NCBI GenBank assembly: GCA_046596415.1
Contig: JBKJML010000112.1
Span: 1 to 12,553, forward strand
Direction: 5' to 3'
Length of the DNA: 12,553 bases
Source of the DNA: JBKJML01 sp046596415
GTDB taxonomy: Bacteria > Actinomycetota > Thermoleophilia > Gaiellales > Gaiellaceae
Both the position numbers and the translations under genes were made by a program. The notes below the pieces were generated by a model. It did not search any database. It was not told where the DNA came from and saw only the letters and a program-made list of their open reading frames with translations. Shown in pieces: positions 5,400 to 12,512 of this stretch; position 1 is the stretch's first letter, and every line of letters begins with the position of its first letter.

Positions 5400-7049
5400 G
5401 TGCAAGCAGGAACCCTTCGCATCATCCCGCTCGGCGGGCTCGGCGAGGTCGGCAAGAACATGACCGTCTACGAGTATCGCGACGAGATCATCGTCATCGA
5501 CGCAGGTCTTGCCTTCCCGCGCGACGAGCACCTCGGCGTTGACCTCGTCCTGCCGGACATCGAGTACCTCCGCGGGCGGCGGGTTCGCGCGGTGGTGCTC
5601 ACACACGCCCACGAGGATCATGTCGGAGGCCTGCCGTATCTGATGCGCGAGGTCGACGTGGACGAGATCGTCGGCACGCGGCTGACGCTGGCGCTGATCA
5701 AGTCCAAGCTCGACGAGCACGGCCTCGCCCGCGACGCCACCTTGCGCGAGGTGGGGCCGTCCGACGCGCCACTTCAGCTGGGGCCGTTCACGCTCGAGTT
5801 CGTCCGACTCGCGCATTCAGTGCCCGACTGCGTCGGGATCCTCGTCGAGACCGGTGCCGGCCGGGTCATGCACACGGGCGACTGGAAGCTCGATCACACA
5901 CCGGTCGACGGTCAGAAGACGGACGTCGGCAAGCTTGCCGAGATCGGCAACCGCGGCGTCGATCTCCTACTCGGTGACTCGACGAACGCCGAGCGTCCCG
6001 GTATGACCGGCTCGGAGCGGCTCGTCGGTGAGGCCTTCCAGCAGCTGATCCCGGTCCGTAAGGGTCGCATCCTCGTCGCCTCGTTCGCCTCGAACATCCA
6101 CCGCATGCAGCAGGCGATCGACGTCGCCCTGCAGGTCGACCGTAAGGTCGCGATCGTCGGCCGTTCGATGCGCAAGAACCTGAACATCGCTCGTACGCTC
6201 GGCTACCTCGACGTGCCGGACGACGCGCTGATCAAGCCGAACGACGCCCCGTCGTACCCGCCGGAGCGGGTGATGATCCTCTGCACGGGCAGTCAGGGCG
6301 AGCCGATGTCGGCGCTGACGCGAATTGCCTACAACGACCATCCGGCTGTGTCGGTCGAGCGCGGCGACACGGTGATCATCTCGGCGAAGCCGGTGCCCGG
6401 CAACGAGCTCCGCGTCCACGATTCGATCAACCGGCTTGCGAAGGCCGGCGCCGAGGTGCTGCACCAGGAGATCGCGAACGTCCACGTCTCCGGCCACGCC
6501 TGCTCGGAGGAGCTGCGCACGATGCTCGCGCTCGTCCGGCCGAAGGCCGTGATGCCGATCCACGGCGAATACCGCATGTTGGCCGCACACGGCCAACTCG
6601 CGCGTGACGCCGGCGTGCCGGCGAGCTCGATCATCCTGGCCGAGAACGGCTCCGTCGTCGAGTTGAGCGCCGACGGTGTCCGGATCGTCGATCGGGTCAC
6701 CTCGGGTGTGACGTTCGTCGACGGGCTCGGAGTCGGCGACGTCCGCGACGTCGCGCTGCGCGACCGCCGGCACCTCTCCGAGGACGGCGTGCTGATCCTC
6801 GTCGCCACCCTCTCCACCACCGAAGGTGCGATCGCAGAGCCGGAGCTGATCGCGCGCGGCTTCGGCGAGGGCGACGAGCTCCTGGACGAGCTCCGCGCGG
6901 AGGCATCGAGGGTGCTCAACGACCTGGCGATGGACGGTGTCTCCGAGATCAAGCTGCTGCAGGAGCATCTGCACGACGCGGTCGGACAGCTCGTCTACGA
7001 CCGGACCCGCCGGCGGCCGATGATCCTGCCGGTGGTGATCGAGGTATGA
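5400..7049 (+). CDS. rnj: Ribonuclease J
   Basis: Metallo-beta-lactamase/beta-CASP ribonuclease that processes and degrades RNA, acting as a 5'-3' exonuclease and endonuclease in the cytoplasm. At 549 residues it has full length. Visible elements are the zinc-binding HAHEDH (residues 69-74), HTGDWKLDHTP (158-168), GDSTN (192-196), the beta-CASP motif TGSQGEPM (296-303), HVSGHA (362-366 region) and MPIHGEYRML with His388, followed by the C-terminal domain. The frame is open upstream to 4836, but that part is antisense to the HD-GYP gene. GTG at 5400 gives the family N-terminus LRIIPLGGLGEVGKN and sits behind a -10 hexamer. Its stop overlaps the next start by 4 nt (ATGA), so it probably heads a five-gene operon ending with ppa. 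Its place near dapA and ftsK agrees with the common actinobacterial order. Confidence 0.97.
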   Translation: MQAGTLRIIPLGGLGEVGKNMTVYEYRDEIIVIDAGLAFPRDEHLGVDLVLPDIEYLRGRRVRAVVLTHAHEDHVGGLPYLMREVDVDEIVGTRLTLALIKSKLDEHGLARDATLREVGPSDAPLQLGPFTLEFVRLAHSVPDCVGILVETGAGRVMHTGDWKLDHTPVDGQKTDVGKLAEIGNRGVDLLLGDSTNAERPGMTGSERLVGEAFQQLIPVRKGRILVASFASNIHRMQQAIDVALQVDRKVAIVGRSMRKNLNIARTLGYLDVPDDALIKPNDAPSYPPERVMILCTGSQGEPMSALTRIAYNDHPAVSVERGDTVIISAKPVPGNELRVHDSINRLAKAGAEVLHQEIANVHVSGHACSEELRTMLALVRPKAVMPIHGEYRMLAAHGQLARDAGVPASSIILAENGSVVELSADGVRIVDRVTSGVTFVDGLGVGDVRDVALRDRRHLSEDGVLILVATLSTTEGAIAEPELIARGFGEGDELLDELRAEASRVLNDLAMDGVSEIKLLQEHLHDAVGQLVYDRTRRRPMILPVVIEV

Positions 7050-7582
7050 CCGGCTGGGCCGGAGTGGTCGCCGCGAATGCCGCGAGCGAGCTCTCCGCCC
7101 GGCGGCTCATCGGCCAGCTGCGGGCCTGCGAGGCCGCGTCGCTCGCGTTCTGCAGGCTGCTCGAACGCTGGGGGAGAGGCGACGCCGATCCGTCCACGCC
7201 TGGCGCCCGCCAGGCGGCGCTGCGCCACGCCGCCGACCGTGTGGAGACAGCTCTCGCAGGACTCGAGGCCCCGCTCGGCCGCTACCTGCTCGAGCTCGAG
7301 CCCGAGCTTGCCGAGGGGCGCTCCTGGTACGGCGGTCCCGGCGCCGCCGAGCTCGTCGAGTGGGAGCCCGTGCTCCTGCGCGCCGGCGTGCGCGTCTGCC
7401 CCAATCGTGTCGCTGCCGTGTACCTCGAGCTCGCCGTGCTCGTCCGCGCCCTCCAGGGGCTCGCCGACGGGGCCGCGATGGAGAGCGTGCCCGACCGCTC
7501 GTCACTCTGGGCCGGGCTCTTCGACCTGCGGGACACGCTGCTCGGCTCGACGGTGGACGACCTGCGCGCTCTTGCCGCCTGA
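7046..7582 (+). CDS. Uncharacterised mostly helical protein, 178 residues
   Basis: I do not recognise a family. The protein is rich in Ala, Leu, Arg and Glu, has no membrane segment or signal peptide, and looks mostly helical. It has three cysteines (28, 36 and 118), no metal-binding pattern, and a central segment RSWYGGPGAAELVEWEPVLL (92-111) that breaks the helices and could be a conserved core. Its ATG overlaps the rnj stop (ATGA), and its last 11 bases overlap the likely TTG start of the kinase gene, so it is held inside the operon by coupling on both sides. Base composition matches its neighbours, and the tight packing argues that it is a real gene. A role as an RNase J partner or in nucleoside salvage is only guilt by association. 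Confidence 0.8.
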   Translation: MTGWAGVVAANAASELSARRLIGQLRACEAASLAFCRLLERWGRGDADPSTPGARQAALRHAADRVETALAGLEAPLGRYLLELEPELAEGRSWYGGPGAAELVEWEPVLLRAGVRVCPNRVAAVYLELAVLVRALQGLADGAAMESVPDRSSLWAGLFDLRDTLLGSTVDDLRALAA

Positions 7583-8393
7583 GAGCCCGCCCTCGATCGT
7601 CGTCGTCGGGTCGATCAACCTCGACCTCGTCGGCCGCTGTGAGCGGCTCCCGCGGCCCGGCGAGACGCTGACCGGGGCGAGCTTCGACCGCTTTCCCGGC
7701 GGCAAGGGGGCGAACCAGGCGGTCGCTGCGGCTCGGCTGGGCGCAAAGGTCAGACTCGTCGGCTGTGTCGGTGACGACGTCTTCGCGGCGGAGGCGCTGG
7801 CGAACGCCGGTGAGCTCGAGCTCGACCTGCGGCGCGTCGAGCAGCCGACCGGTGTCGCACTCATCCTCGTCGACGCCAGGGGGGAGAACCAGATCGTCGT
7901 TGCGCCCGGCGCGAACGCGCTCGTGGGCGGTTTCGAGCTGCCGCCCGCTGACGCCGTGCTCTGTCAGCTCGAGGTCCCGGACGCGGCCGTGATCGAGGCG
8001 TGGGAGCAGTGCTCGGGCCTGTTCTGCCTCAATGCGGCGCCGGCCCGGCGGCTCGCCGTCGACGCCGACCTGACCGTCGTGAACCGCTACGAGCTGGAGG
8101 TGCTCGGCCCGCGCGACGGGCTGGTCGCGCTGACGCTCGGCGCCGAGGGTGCCGTGCTGCTCGAGGGCGGGGAGGAGGTGGCCCGCGCGGCACCACCTCG
8201 CGTCGAGGCGGTCGACGGCACTGCGGCGGGAGATGCATTCACCGCCTGTCTCCTCGTGTCGCTGCTCGAGGAGCGTGACCGTGAGGAGGCGCTCCGGCGG
8301 GCCTGCGCGGCCGGCGCCATCGCCGCCTCGCGGCTCGGTGCCCAGCCTTCACTGCCGACCGCCGCCGAGATCGACGCGATACTCGCCCTATGA
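7572..8393 (+). CDS. rbsK: PfkB-family sugar kinase, probably ribokinase
   Basis: ATP-dependent kinase that would convert ribose to ribose 5-phosphate in the cytoplasm. Numbering from a TTG start at 7572: substrate motif GSINLDLV (13-20), PGETL, PFPGGKGANQ-type signature at 41-49 (PGGKGANQA), GENQIVVAPGAN, the NxxE magnesium motif (N171-E174), and the anion hole and catalytic base in DGTAAGDAF with Asp221. The AAGD form is typical of ribokinases. No ATG or GTG lies in frame between the preceding sequence and GSIN, so TTG is the best start. It gives 273 residues, short against about 300, and an 11-nt overlap with the gene before; the Shine-Dalgarno sequence is weak. The stop overlaps the nucleoside hydrolase ATG by 4 nt. 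That partner releases ribose, which favours ribokinase over other PfkB kinases, though the substrate is not proven. Confidence 0.85.
   Translation: MPPESPPSIVVVGSINLDLVGRCERLPRPGETLTGASFDRFPGGKGANQAVAAARLGAKVRLVGCVGDDVFAAEALANAGELELDLRRVEQPTGVALILVDARGENQIVVAPGANALVGGFELPPADAVLCQLEVPDAAVIEAWEQCSGLFCLNAAPARRLAVDADLTVVNRYELEVLGPRDGLVALTLGAEGAVLLEGGEEVARAAPPRVEAVDGTAAGDAFTACLLVSLLEERDREEALRRACAAGAIAASRLGAQPSLPTAAEIDAILAL
8378..8383 (+). promoter_or_regulatory. Weak candidate -10 of the nucleoside hydrolase gene
   Basis: GATACT lies 6 nt before the nucleoside hydrolase ATG, the same position as the stronger hexamers before dapA, rnj, ppa and crcB. It keeps the A at position 2 and the final T of the -10 core but lacks the first T, and it lies inside the last codons of the kinase gene. 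With no Shine-Dalgarno sequence before the ATG, either an internal leaderless promoter or reinitiation after the kinase stop is possible. Confidence 0.25.
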
Positions 8394-9310
8394 CAACACC
8401 GATTCTGATCGACTGCGATCCGGGGCACGACGACGCAATCGCGATCCTGCTCGCGCTCGCGAGCCCCGAGCTCGACCTGCTCGGAATCACGACGGTGTGC
8501 GGCAACCAGACGCTCGACAAGACGACGGCGAACGCGATCCGCGTCCTCGATTACGTGGGCCGTGCAGACATCCCGGTTGCTGCGGGCGCCGACCGGCCGC
8601 TCGTGCGCGAGCGTTTCGTCGCCGCCTACGTCCATGGCGAGAGCGGCCTCGACGGCCCGCAGCTGCCGCCCCCGAGCCGGGCGCCCGACACGCTCCATGC
8701 GGTCGACTTCATGGCCGAGCGGATCGTCCCCGGCACCGTGCTGCTGCCGATCGGCCCGCTGACGAACGTCGCGCTCCTGCTCGCGCGCCATCCTGCCGTT
8801 GCCGAGCGGATCGAGCGGATCGTCCTGATGGGCGGCGCGATCGCCGAGGGCAACGTGACCCCGGCGGCCGAGTTCAACATCTGGGCCGATCCCGAGGCTG
8901 CCCACCGTGTCTTCTCGAGTGGCGTCGAGGTGACGATGATCGGCCTCGACGTCACCCACAGGGCACTGATGACGCGCGAGCATGCTGAGCGTTTCCGCGC
9001 TGGGGGCAGGGTGGGGACAATGGTGGCGGAGCTCTTCGAGTTCTTCTCGGTCTTCCACCGCGAGACATACGGATCAGAGGACTCCCCGATCCATGATGCG
9101 GTCGCAGTCGCGCACGTCATCTGGCCCGGGCTCGTCGAGGTAAAGCGCCGCCATGTCGAGGTCGAGACCCAGTCGGAGCTCTGCCGCGGGCGTACCGTCG
9201 TCGATCTCTGGCAGCGGACTGGTAACAAACCGAATGCGGACGTGGGCGTCGACATCGACGGGCCGCTCTTCATCGAGCGGCTGCTCGAGCGCATCGCCAC
9301 GCTCGGCTAG
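8390..9310 (+). CDS. Nucleoside hydrolase, RihA/RihB-like
   Basis: Hydrolyses ribonucleosides to free base and ribose in the cytoplasm. The 306-residue length is normal. The N-terminal calcium-binding motif DCDPGHDDAIAI carries Asp10, Asp14 and Asp15, and the sequence continues GITTVCGNQTLDKT. Further motifs are HGESGLDGP with His82, GPLTN (122-126), MGGA, EFNIWADPEAA (161-171), GLDVTH and PIHDA with His235-Asp236, the last metal ligand. The run from DCDPGHDD to NQTLDKT resembles E. coli RihA/RihB, the pyrimidine-preferring group, so uridine/cytidine preference is likely, though purines cannot be excluded. It overlaps the kinase gene by 4 nt (ATGA) and ends 9 bp before ppa. With the kinase it forms a two-step route from nucleoside to ribose 5-phosphate. 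Confidence 0.93.
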   Translation: MTTPILIDCDPGHDDAIAILLALASPELDLLGITTVCGNQTLDKTTANAIRVLDYVGRADIPVAAGADRPLVRERFVAAYVHGESGLDGPQLPPPSRAPDTLHAVDFMAERIVPGTVLLPIGPLTNVALLLARHPAVAERIERIVLMGGAIAEGNVTPAAEFNIWADPEAAHRVFSSGVEVTMIGLDVTHRALMTREHAERFRAGGRVGTMVAELFEFFSVFHRETYGSEDSPIHDAVAVAHVIWPGLVEVKRRHVEVETQSELCRGRTVVDLWQRTGNKPNADVGVDIDGPLFIERLLERIATLG

Positions 9311-9313
9311 GTT
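9308..9313 (+). promoter_or_regulatory. Predicted -10 box of ppa, leaderless start
   Basis: TAGGTT has the TAnnnT core and ends 6 nt before the ppa ATG. Its TAG is also the stop codon of the nucleoside hydrolase gene. The bases before the ATG (ctggtc) are no Shine-Dalgarno sequence. ppa may therefore have its own leaderless transcript besides read-through from the operon. Confidence 0.45.
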
Positions 9314-9319
9314 CTGGTC

Positions 9320-9805
9320 ATGGCCGAGGTGATCGTCTTCGTCGAGGTGCCCCAGGGCTCGCGCAACAAGTACGAGGTGGACGCGGAGACCGGCCAGATC
9401 ATGCTCGACCGGCGGCTCTTCACGTCGATGAGCTACCCGGCCGACTACGGGTTCATCGAGGGAACCCTGGGCGAGGACGGCGACCCGCTCGACGCGCTCG
9501 TTCTCGTCGGCGAGCCGACCTTTCCCGGCTGTCGCATCCGGGCTCGCGTCGTCGGCGTCTTCCACATGACCGACGAGAAAGGCCCGGACGAGAAGGTGAT
9601 CTGTGTACCGCTCAAGGATCCGGCCTGGATGCGGGTCGGCGACATCCACGACATCCCGCGCGAGTACCGCGACGAGATCGAGCACTTCTTCCAGGTGTAC
9701 AAAGACCTGGAGGCCGGCAAGACCGAGACGCGCGGTTTCGGCAATCGTGCCGAGGCGGAGCTGATCATCGAGGAAGCACGCGCTAGAACAACCGGCCAAG
9801 GCTGA
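9320..9805 (+). CDS. ppa: Inorganic pyrophosphatase, family I
   Basis: Cytoplasmic magnesium-dependent enzyme that hydrolyses pyrophosphate to phosphate and pulls forward PPi-releasing reactions such as RNA and DNA synthesis. The 161-residue size is normal for actinobacterial and other bacterial family I enzymes. The signature DGDPLD places Asp53, Asp55 and Asp58 at the positions of E. coli Asp65, Asp67 and Asp70; Asp85 and Asp90 in DEKGPD match Asp97 and Asp102. YPADYGFI (39-46) is also standard. It is the last gene of the + strand cluster. Its final 23 bp overlap the 3' end of the convergent crcB gene, so transcripts from both sides must overlap or end inside coding sequence. Confidence 0.97.
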   Translation: MAEVIVFVEVPQGSRNKYEVDAETGQIMLDRRLFTSMSYPADYGFIEGTLGEDGDPLDALVLVGEPTFPGCRIRARVVGVFHMTDEKGPDEKVICVPLKDPAWMRVGDIHDIPREYRDEIEHFFQVYKDLEAGKTETRGFGNRAEAELIIEEARARTTGQG

Positions 9806-10154
9806 GCCCGGCCCAGACGGCGAGGATGCCGATCGTCAGCGTCCCGACGGTGTTCAGGAGCGCTAGGCCGATCGCCCCGCGCTCGAACAGGTGATAGCTG
9901 TCGAGTGAGAGGGTCGAGAACGTCGTGTAGGCACCGAGGAAGCCGACGAGGAGCCCGGCCCGCAGCCAGTCGACGTCTGCAAACCGGGCGTTCGTCCAGG
10001 CGACGACGAGGCCGGCGAGGAACGCGCCTGACACGTTGACGAGCACGATCCCCCACGGGAAGCCACCGCCCAGCCGCTCGACGGCAGAGTCGAGGCCGTA
10101 GCGGGCGAGCGCTCCAAGCGCGCCGGCGATCGCGATCGCGAGAGCCACGGCCAC
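9783..10154 (-). CDS. crcB: CrcB/Fluc fluoride channel
   Basis: Small inner-membrane protein that exports fluoride as a dual-topology dimer. The 123 residues form four hydrophobic helices. Family marks are GALGALARYG (11-20) with Arg18, the pore Asn40 in VLVNVSGAF, and GFLGAYTTFSTLS (71-83) with the central-sodium and phenylalanine-box region. The second phenylalanine of the usual TTFSTFS is Leu82 here. Only one crcB copy is present, so it would act as a homodimer unless a second copy lies elsewhere. The GTG at 10154 gives a normal N-terminus and has a -10 hexamer 6 nt upstream but no Shine-Dalgarno sequence; a second GTG two codons later is possible. No fluoride riboswitch is seen, and the 38-bp gap to ftsK leaves no room for one. 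Confidence 0.93.
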   Translation of the reverse strand: MAVALAIAIAGALGALARYGLDSAVERLGGGFPWGIVLVNVSGAFLAGLVVAWTNARFADVDWLRAGLLVGFLGAYTTFSTLSLDSYHLFERGAIGLALLNTVGTLTIGILAVWAGLSLGRLF

Positions 10155-10160
10155 GGGTGC

Positions 10161-10166
10161 AGGATA
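10161..10166 (-). promoter_or_regulatory. Predicted -10 box of crcB, leaderless start
   Basis: On the - strand this reads TATCCT, a TAnnnT hexamer matching four of six consensus bases, with 6 nt (gcaccc) between it and the crcB GTG. The expected transcription start is the G of the start codon. It lies just ahead of the ftsK Shine-Dalgarno sequence on the other strand. Confidence 0.55.
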
Positions 10167-10192
10167 CGGGCCGGGCCGGAGGAGAGGGCCGT

Positions 10193-12409
10193 GTGACGGC
10201 GAAGGGTCGGCGCATGGCTGCCAAGAGGAAGAAGCGCCCCCTCAAGCCGCGCTCACCGTCGCGCGTGCGCAAGCGGGCGACGAAGGCGAAGTCACTTCGC
10301 GTGCACCACCATCCGGAGCTCGCCGGCCTCGTGATGGCCGCGGCCGGGCTCTTCCTCGCCTCGATCCTCTGGCTGGGCTGGGAAGGCGGCACGGTGGGCG
10401 GGAAGCTCGCAGACGCCTTGCGCGACCTGATCGGCGCGGCTGCGTACGTCGCGCCGCTCGGCCTGATCGGCGTCGGCGGCCTGATGCTCTTCCGCAGCGC
10501 CCTCGTCGACGTGCGCCCGTTTCGCGCGGGGCTGCTCGCCGCGATCCCCGGCTTGATGATCTCGCTCGGATCCACCCACGGGGGCGTTGTCGGCCGCGGC
10601 CTCGGCGGCGGGCTCGCATCGCTCCTCGGTGGTACCGGCTCCTTTCTCGTCGGCTTGACGGCGCTCGTCGCGGGGGCGCTCCTGCTCACCGGCGCCTCGG
10701 CCGGTGCGATCCTCCGCCGCTCTGGCCATGCCGTCCACCATGCCTCGCTCGCCGCCCGCCGTTCCCTCGAGCGTCCCGAGCGCGCCCTTGTGGCTCAGAG
10801 CCACAAGGAGCCGATCGAGCCCACACATACGCATGAGCCGCCGGTCGACGTCGTCCACGACTACCCCGACGTGATCTCCGACGGCCTCGGCGGGGCATCG
10901 GAGCTCCTCGTCGAGCCGGACCTCGACGAGGTGACCACCGCCGGCTCGGCGCTGCGGCTCTTCGACCAGCCTGCCGCGAGCGACTACCGCCTGCCGGACC
11001 GAGCGCTCCTGAAGGCGTCACCGAAAACGCCACAGCGCTCTGCAGCGAGCGGCACGAAAACAGGGGAGCTACTGGTGGAGACGCTGGCTCACTTCGGAGT
11101 GGAGGCGACGATCAGCGGGCAGATCTCCGGTCCGCGTGTCACCCGCTACGAGCTGCAGCTCGCCCCGGGAACGAAGGTGTCGAAGGTCGCCGGCCTCAAG
11201 GACGACCTGAGCTACGCGCTCGCGACGACCGAGATCCGGATCCTCGCGCCGATCCCCGGCAAGCAGGCCGTCGGCGTCGAGGTGCCGAACCTCTCGCCCT
11301 CCTACGTTGCGCTCGGCGACATCTACGACACGCTGCCCGCCACCGCGAGCCCGCTCGCCGTCTGGCTCGGCAAGGACATCTCCGGCAACGCCGTCTGGGC
11401 CGATCTGGCCCGAATGCCGCACCTGTTGATCGCCGGCACGACCGGCTCGGGCAAGTCGGGCTGCATCAACACGATCCTCACCTCGATCCTGCTCCGCTCG
11501 ACGCCCGACGAGGTGCGGCTGATCCTGATCGATCCGAAGCGGATCGAGTTGAACTACTACGAGTCGATCCCGCACCTCCTGACCCCCGTCGTCTCGAGCC
11601 CGAAGGAGGCGTCGGCCGTCCTCCAGAACGTCGTCGCCGAGATGGAGCGCCGCTACGAGCGCCTCTCGCTCGTGCGGGCGCGCAATCTCTCCGAGGCCAA
11701 CCGTGCCTTCCGGGCTCGCGGGGAGGACACGCTGCCGTATCTGCTGGTCGTGATCGACGAGCTCGCCGACCTGATGATGGTGAGCCCGCAGGCGGTCGAG
11801 GACGCGATCATCCGGCTGGCGCAGAAGAGCCGCGCCGTCGGCATCCACCTCGTGCTTGCGACGCAGCGCCCCTCGGTCGACGTGATCACCGGGATGATCA
11901 AGGCGAACGTGCCGAGCCGCATCGCCTTCGCCGTCTCGAGCATGACGGACTCGCGCGTCATCCTCGACACTGCCGGCGCCGAGAGCCTGCTCGGCTCCGG
12001 CGACATGCTCTTCAAGCCGCTCGGCACCTCTCGGCTGCAGCGCGTCCAGGGCGCGTACGTGAGCGAGGAGGAGATCGCGCTGGTGGTGGAGCAGTGCCGC
12101 GCCCAGCGCGGGCAGCAGCTCGATGAGAGCCTCCTGGAGGTACCGGAGGGCACGTTCGACGACGACAGCGAGCCCGGCGAGTTCGACCCCGACGAGGATC
12201 CGCTGCTCGACAAGGCGATCGACATCGTGATCCAGACGCAGACCGCCTCCGTCTCGCTGATCCAGCGACGCCTCCGTGTCGGCTACACCCGGGCCGGCCG
12301 CCTGATCGACATGCTCGAGCGCCGGGGCGTCATCTCCGGTTACGAGGGCTCAAAGCCGCGGCGCGTCCTCATGGACGAGGCCGAGTTGGAACGCATCGTT
12401 CGTTCCTAA
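10193..12409 (+). CDS. ftsK: DNA translocase FtsK/SpoIIIE
   Basis: Membrane-anchored hexameric ATPase that pumps DNA at the division septum to finish chromosome segregation. The chosen GTG at 10193 gives 738 residues and follows a strong GGAGGAGAGGG (from 10178). Alternatives are GTG 10157, without a good ribosome site, and ATG 10214, after GAAGGG. A very basic N-terminus precedes about four membrane helices (roughly residues 43-175), then a linker of about 120 residues and the motor. Walker A is GTTGSGKS (415-422), Walker B is LLVVIDELADLM with Asp522-Glu523, and the segment QRPSVDVITGMIKANVPSR is typical of the family. The last 65 or so residues form the winged-helix gamma domain that reads KOPS-type sites (SVSLIQRRLRVGYTRAGRLID). 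The gene is divergent from crcB across 38 bp. Its place downstream of rnj fits the usual actinobacterial order. Confidence 0.96.
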   Translation: MTAKGRRMAAKRKKRPLKPRSPSRVRKRATKAKSLRVHHHPELAGLVMAAAGLFLASILWLGWEGGTVGGKLADALRDLIGAAAYVAPLGLIGVGGLMLFRSALVDVRPFRAGLLAAIPGLMISLGSTHGGVVGRGLGGGLASLLGGTGSFLVGLTALVAGALLLTGASAGAILRRSGHAVHHASLAARRSLERPERALVAQSHKEPIEPTHTHEPPVDVVHDYPDVISDGLGGASELLVEPDLDEVTTAGSALRLFDQPAASDYRLPDRALLKASPKTPQRSAASGTKTGELLVETLAHFGVEATISGQISGPRVTRYELQLAPGTKVSKVAGLKDDLSYALATTEIRILAPIPGKQAVGVEVPNLSPSYVALGDIYDTLPATASPLAVWLGKDISGNAVWADLARMPHLLIAGTTGSGKSGCINTILTSILLRSTPDEVRLILIDPKRIELNYYESIPHLLTPVVSSPKEASAVLQNVVAEMERRYERLSLVRARNLSEANRAFRARGEDTLPYLLVVIDELADLMMVSPQAVEDAIIRLAQKSRAVGIHLVLATQRPSVDVITGMIKANVPSRIAFAVSSMTDSRVILDTAGAESLLGSGDMLFKPLGTSRLQRVQGAYVSEEEIALVVEQCRAQRGQQLDESLLEVPEGTFDDDSEPGEFDPDEDPLLDKAIDIVIQTQTASVSLIQRRLRVGYTRAGRLIDMLERRGVISGYEGSKPRRVLMDEAELERIVRS

Positions 12410-12431
12410 AGAGCACCTTTTCCTCGTTCGA

Positions 12432-12461
12432 GTGGCAAAGACCGCCAACATGCGGTGTAAT
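12432..12461 (+). promoter_or_regulatory. Predicted promoter of the gene after ftsK
   Basis: GTGGCA (12432-12437) and TGTAAT (12456-12461) form a -35/-10 pair with an 18-bp spacer; they match four and five of six consensus bases. The expected start near 12468 gives a leader of about 45 nt containing the Shine-Dalgarno sequence of the next gene. Small inverted arms CCGC/GCGG (12442-12445 and 12452-12455) lie inside the spacer. No hairpin with a T-run is visible between ftsK and this promoter. Confidence 0.5.
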
Positions 12462-12512
12462 CGTGACGTCCATATGGGTGGCATCAAAACAGTGAGCATC
12501 AAGGGAGGGCAT

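Noticed and set aside
5967..6974. 335-codon open frame on the - strand inside rnj
   Set aside because: Shadow of the RNase J gene; Arg/Asp/Val-rich composition typical of reverse frames in GC-rich genes.
10126..10139. GCGATCGCGATCGC palindrome as a repeat element of the HIP1 type
   Set aside because: It encodes alternating Ala-Ile codons in crcB on the - strand and occurs once here; nothing shows an iterated family in this window.
10155..10192. Fluoride riboswitch ahead of crcB
   Set aside because: Only 38 bp separate crcB from ftsK and the predicted transcript has no leader, so the aptamer cannot fit.
9445..10689. 414-codon open frame on the - strand across ppa, crcB and the ftsK start
   Set aside because: It crosses three real genes, two of them on the other strand, and its product is Arg/Pro/Ser-rich without domain features.
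12410..12455. Terminator after ftsK
   Set aside because: The CTTTT run at 12416-12421 has no GC-rich hairpin before it, and the CCGC/GCGG arms at 12442-12455 are too short and have no T-run.
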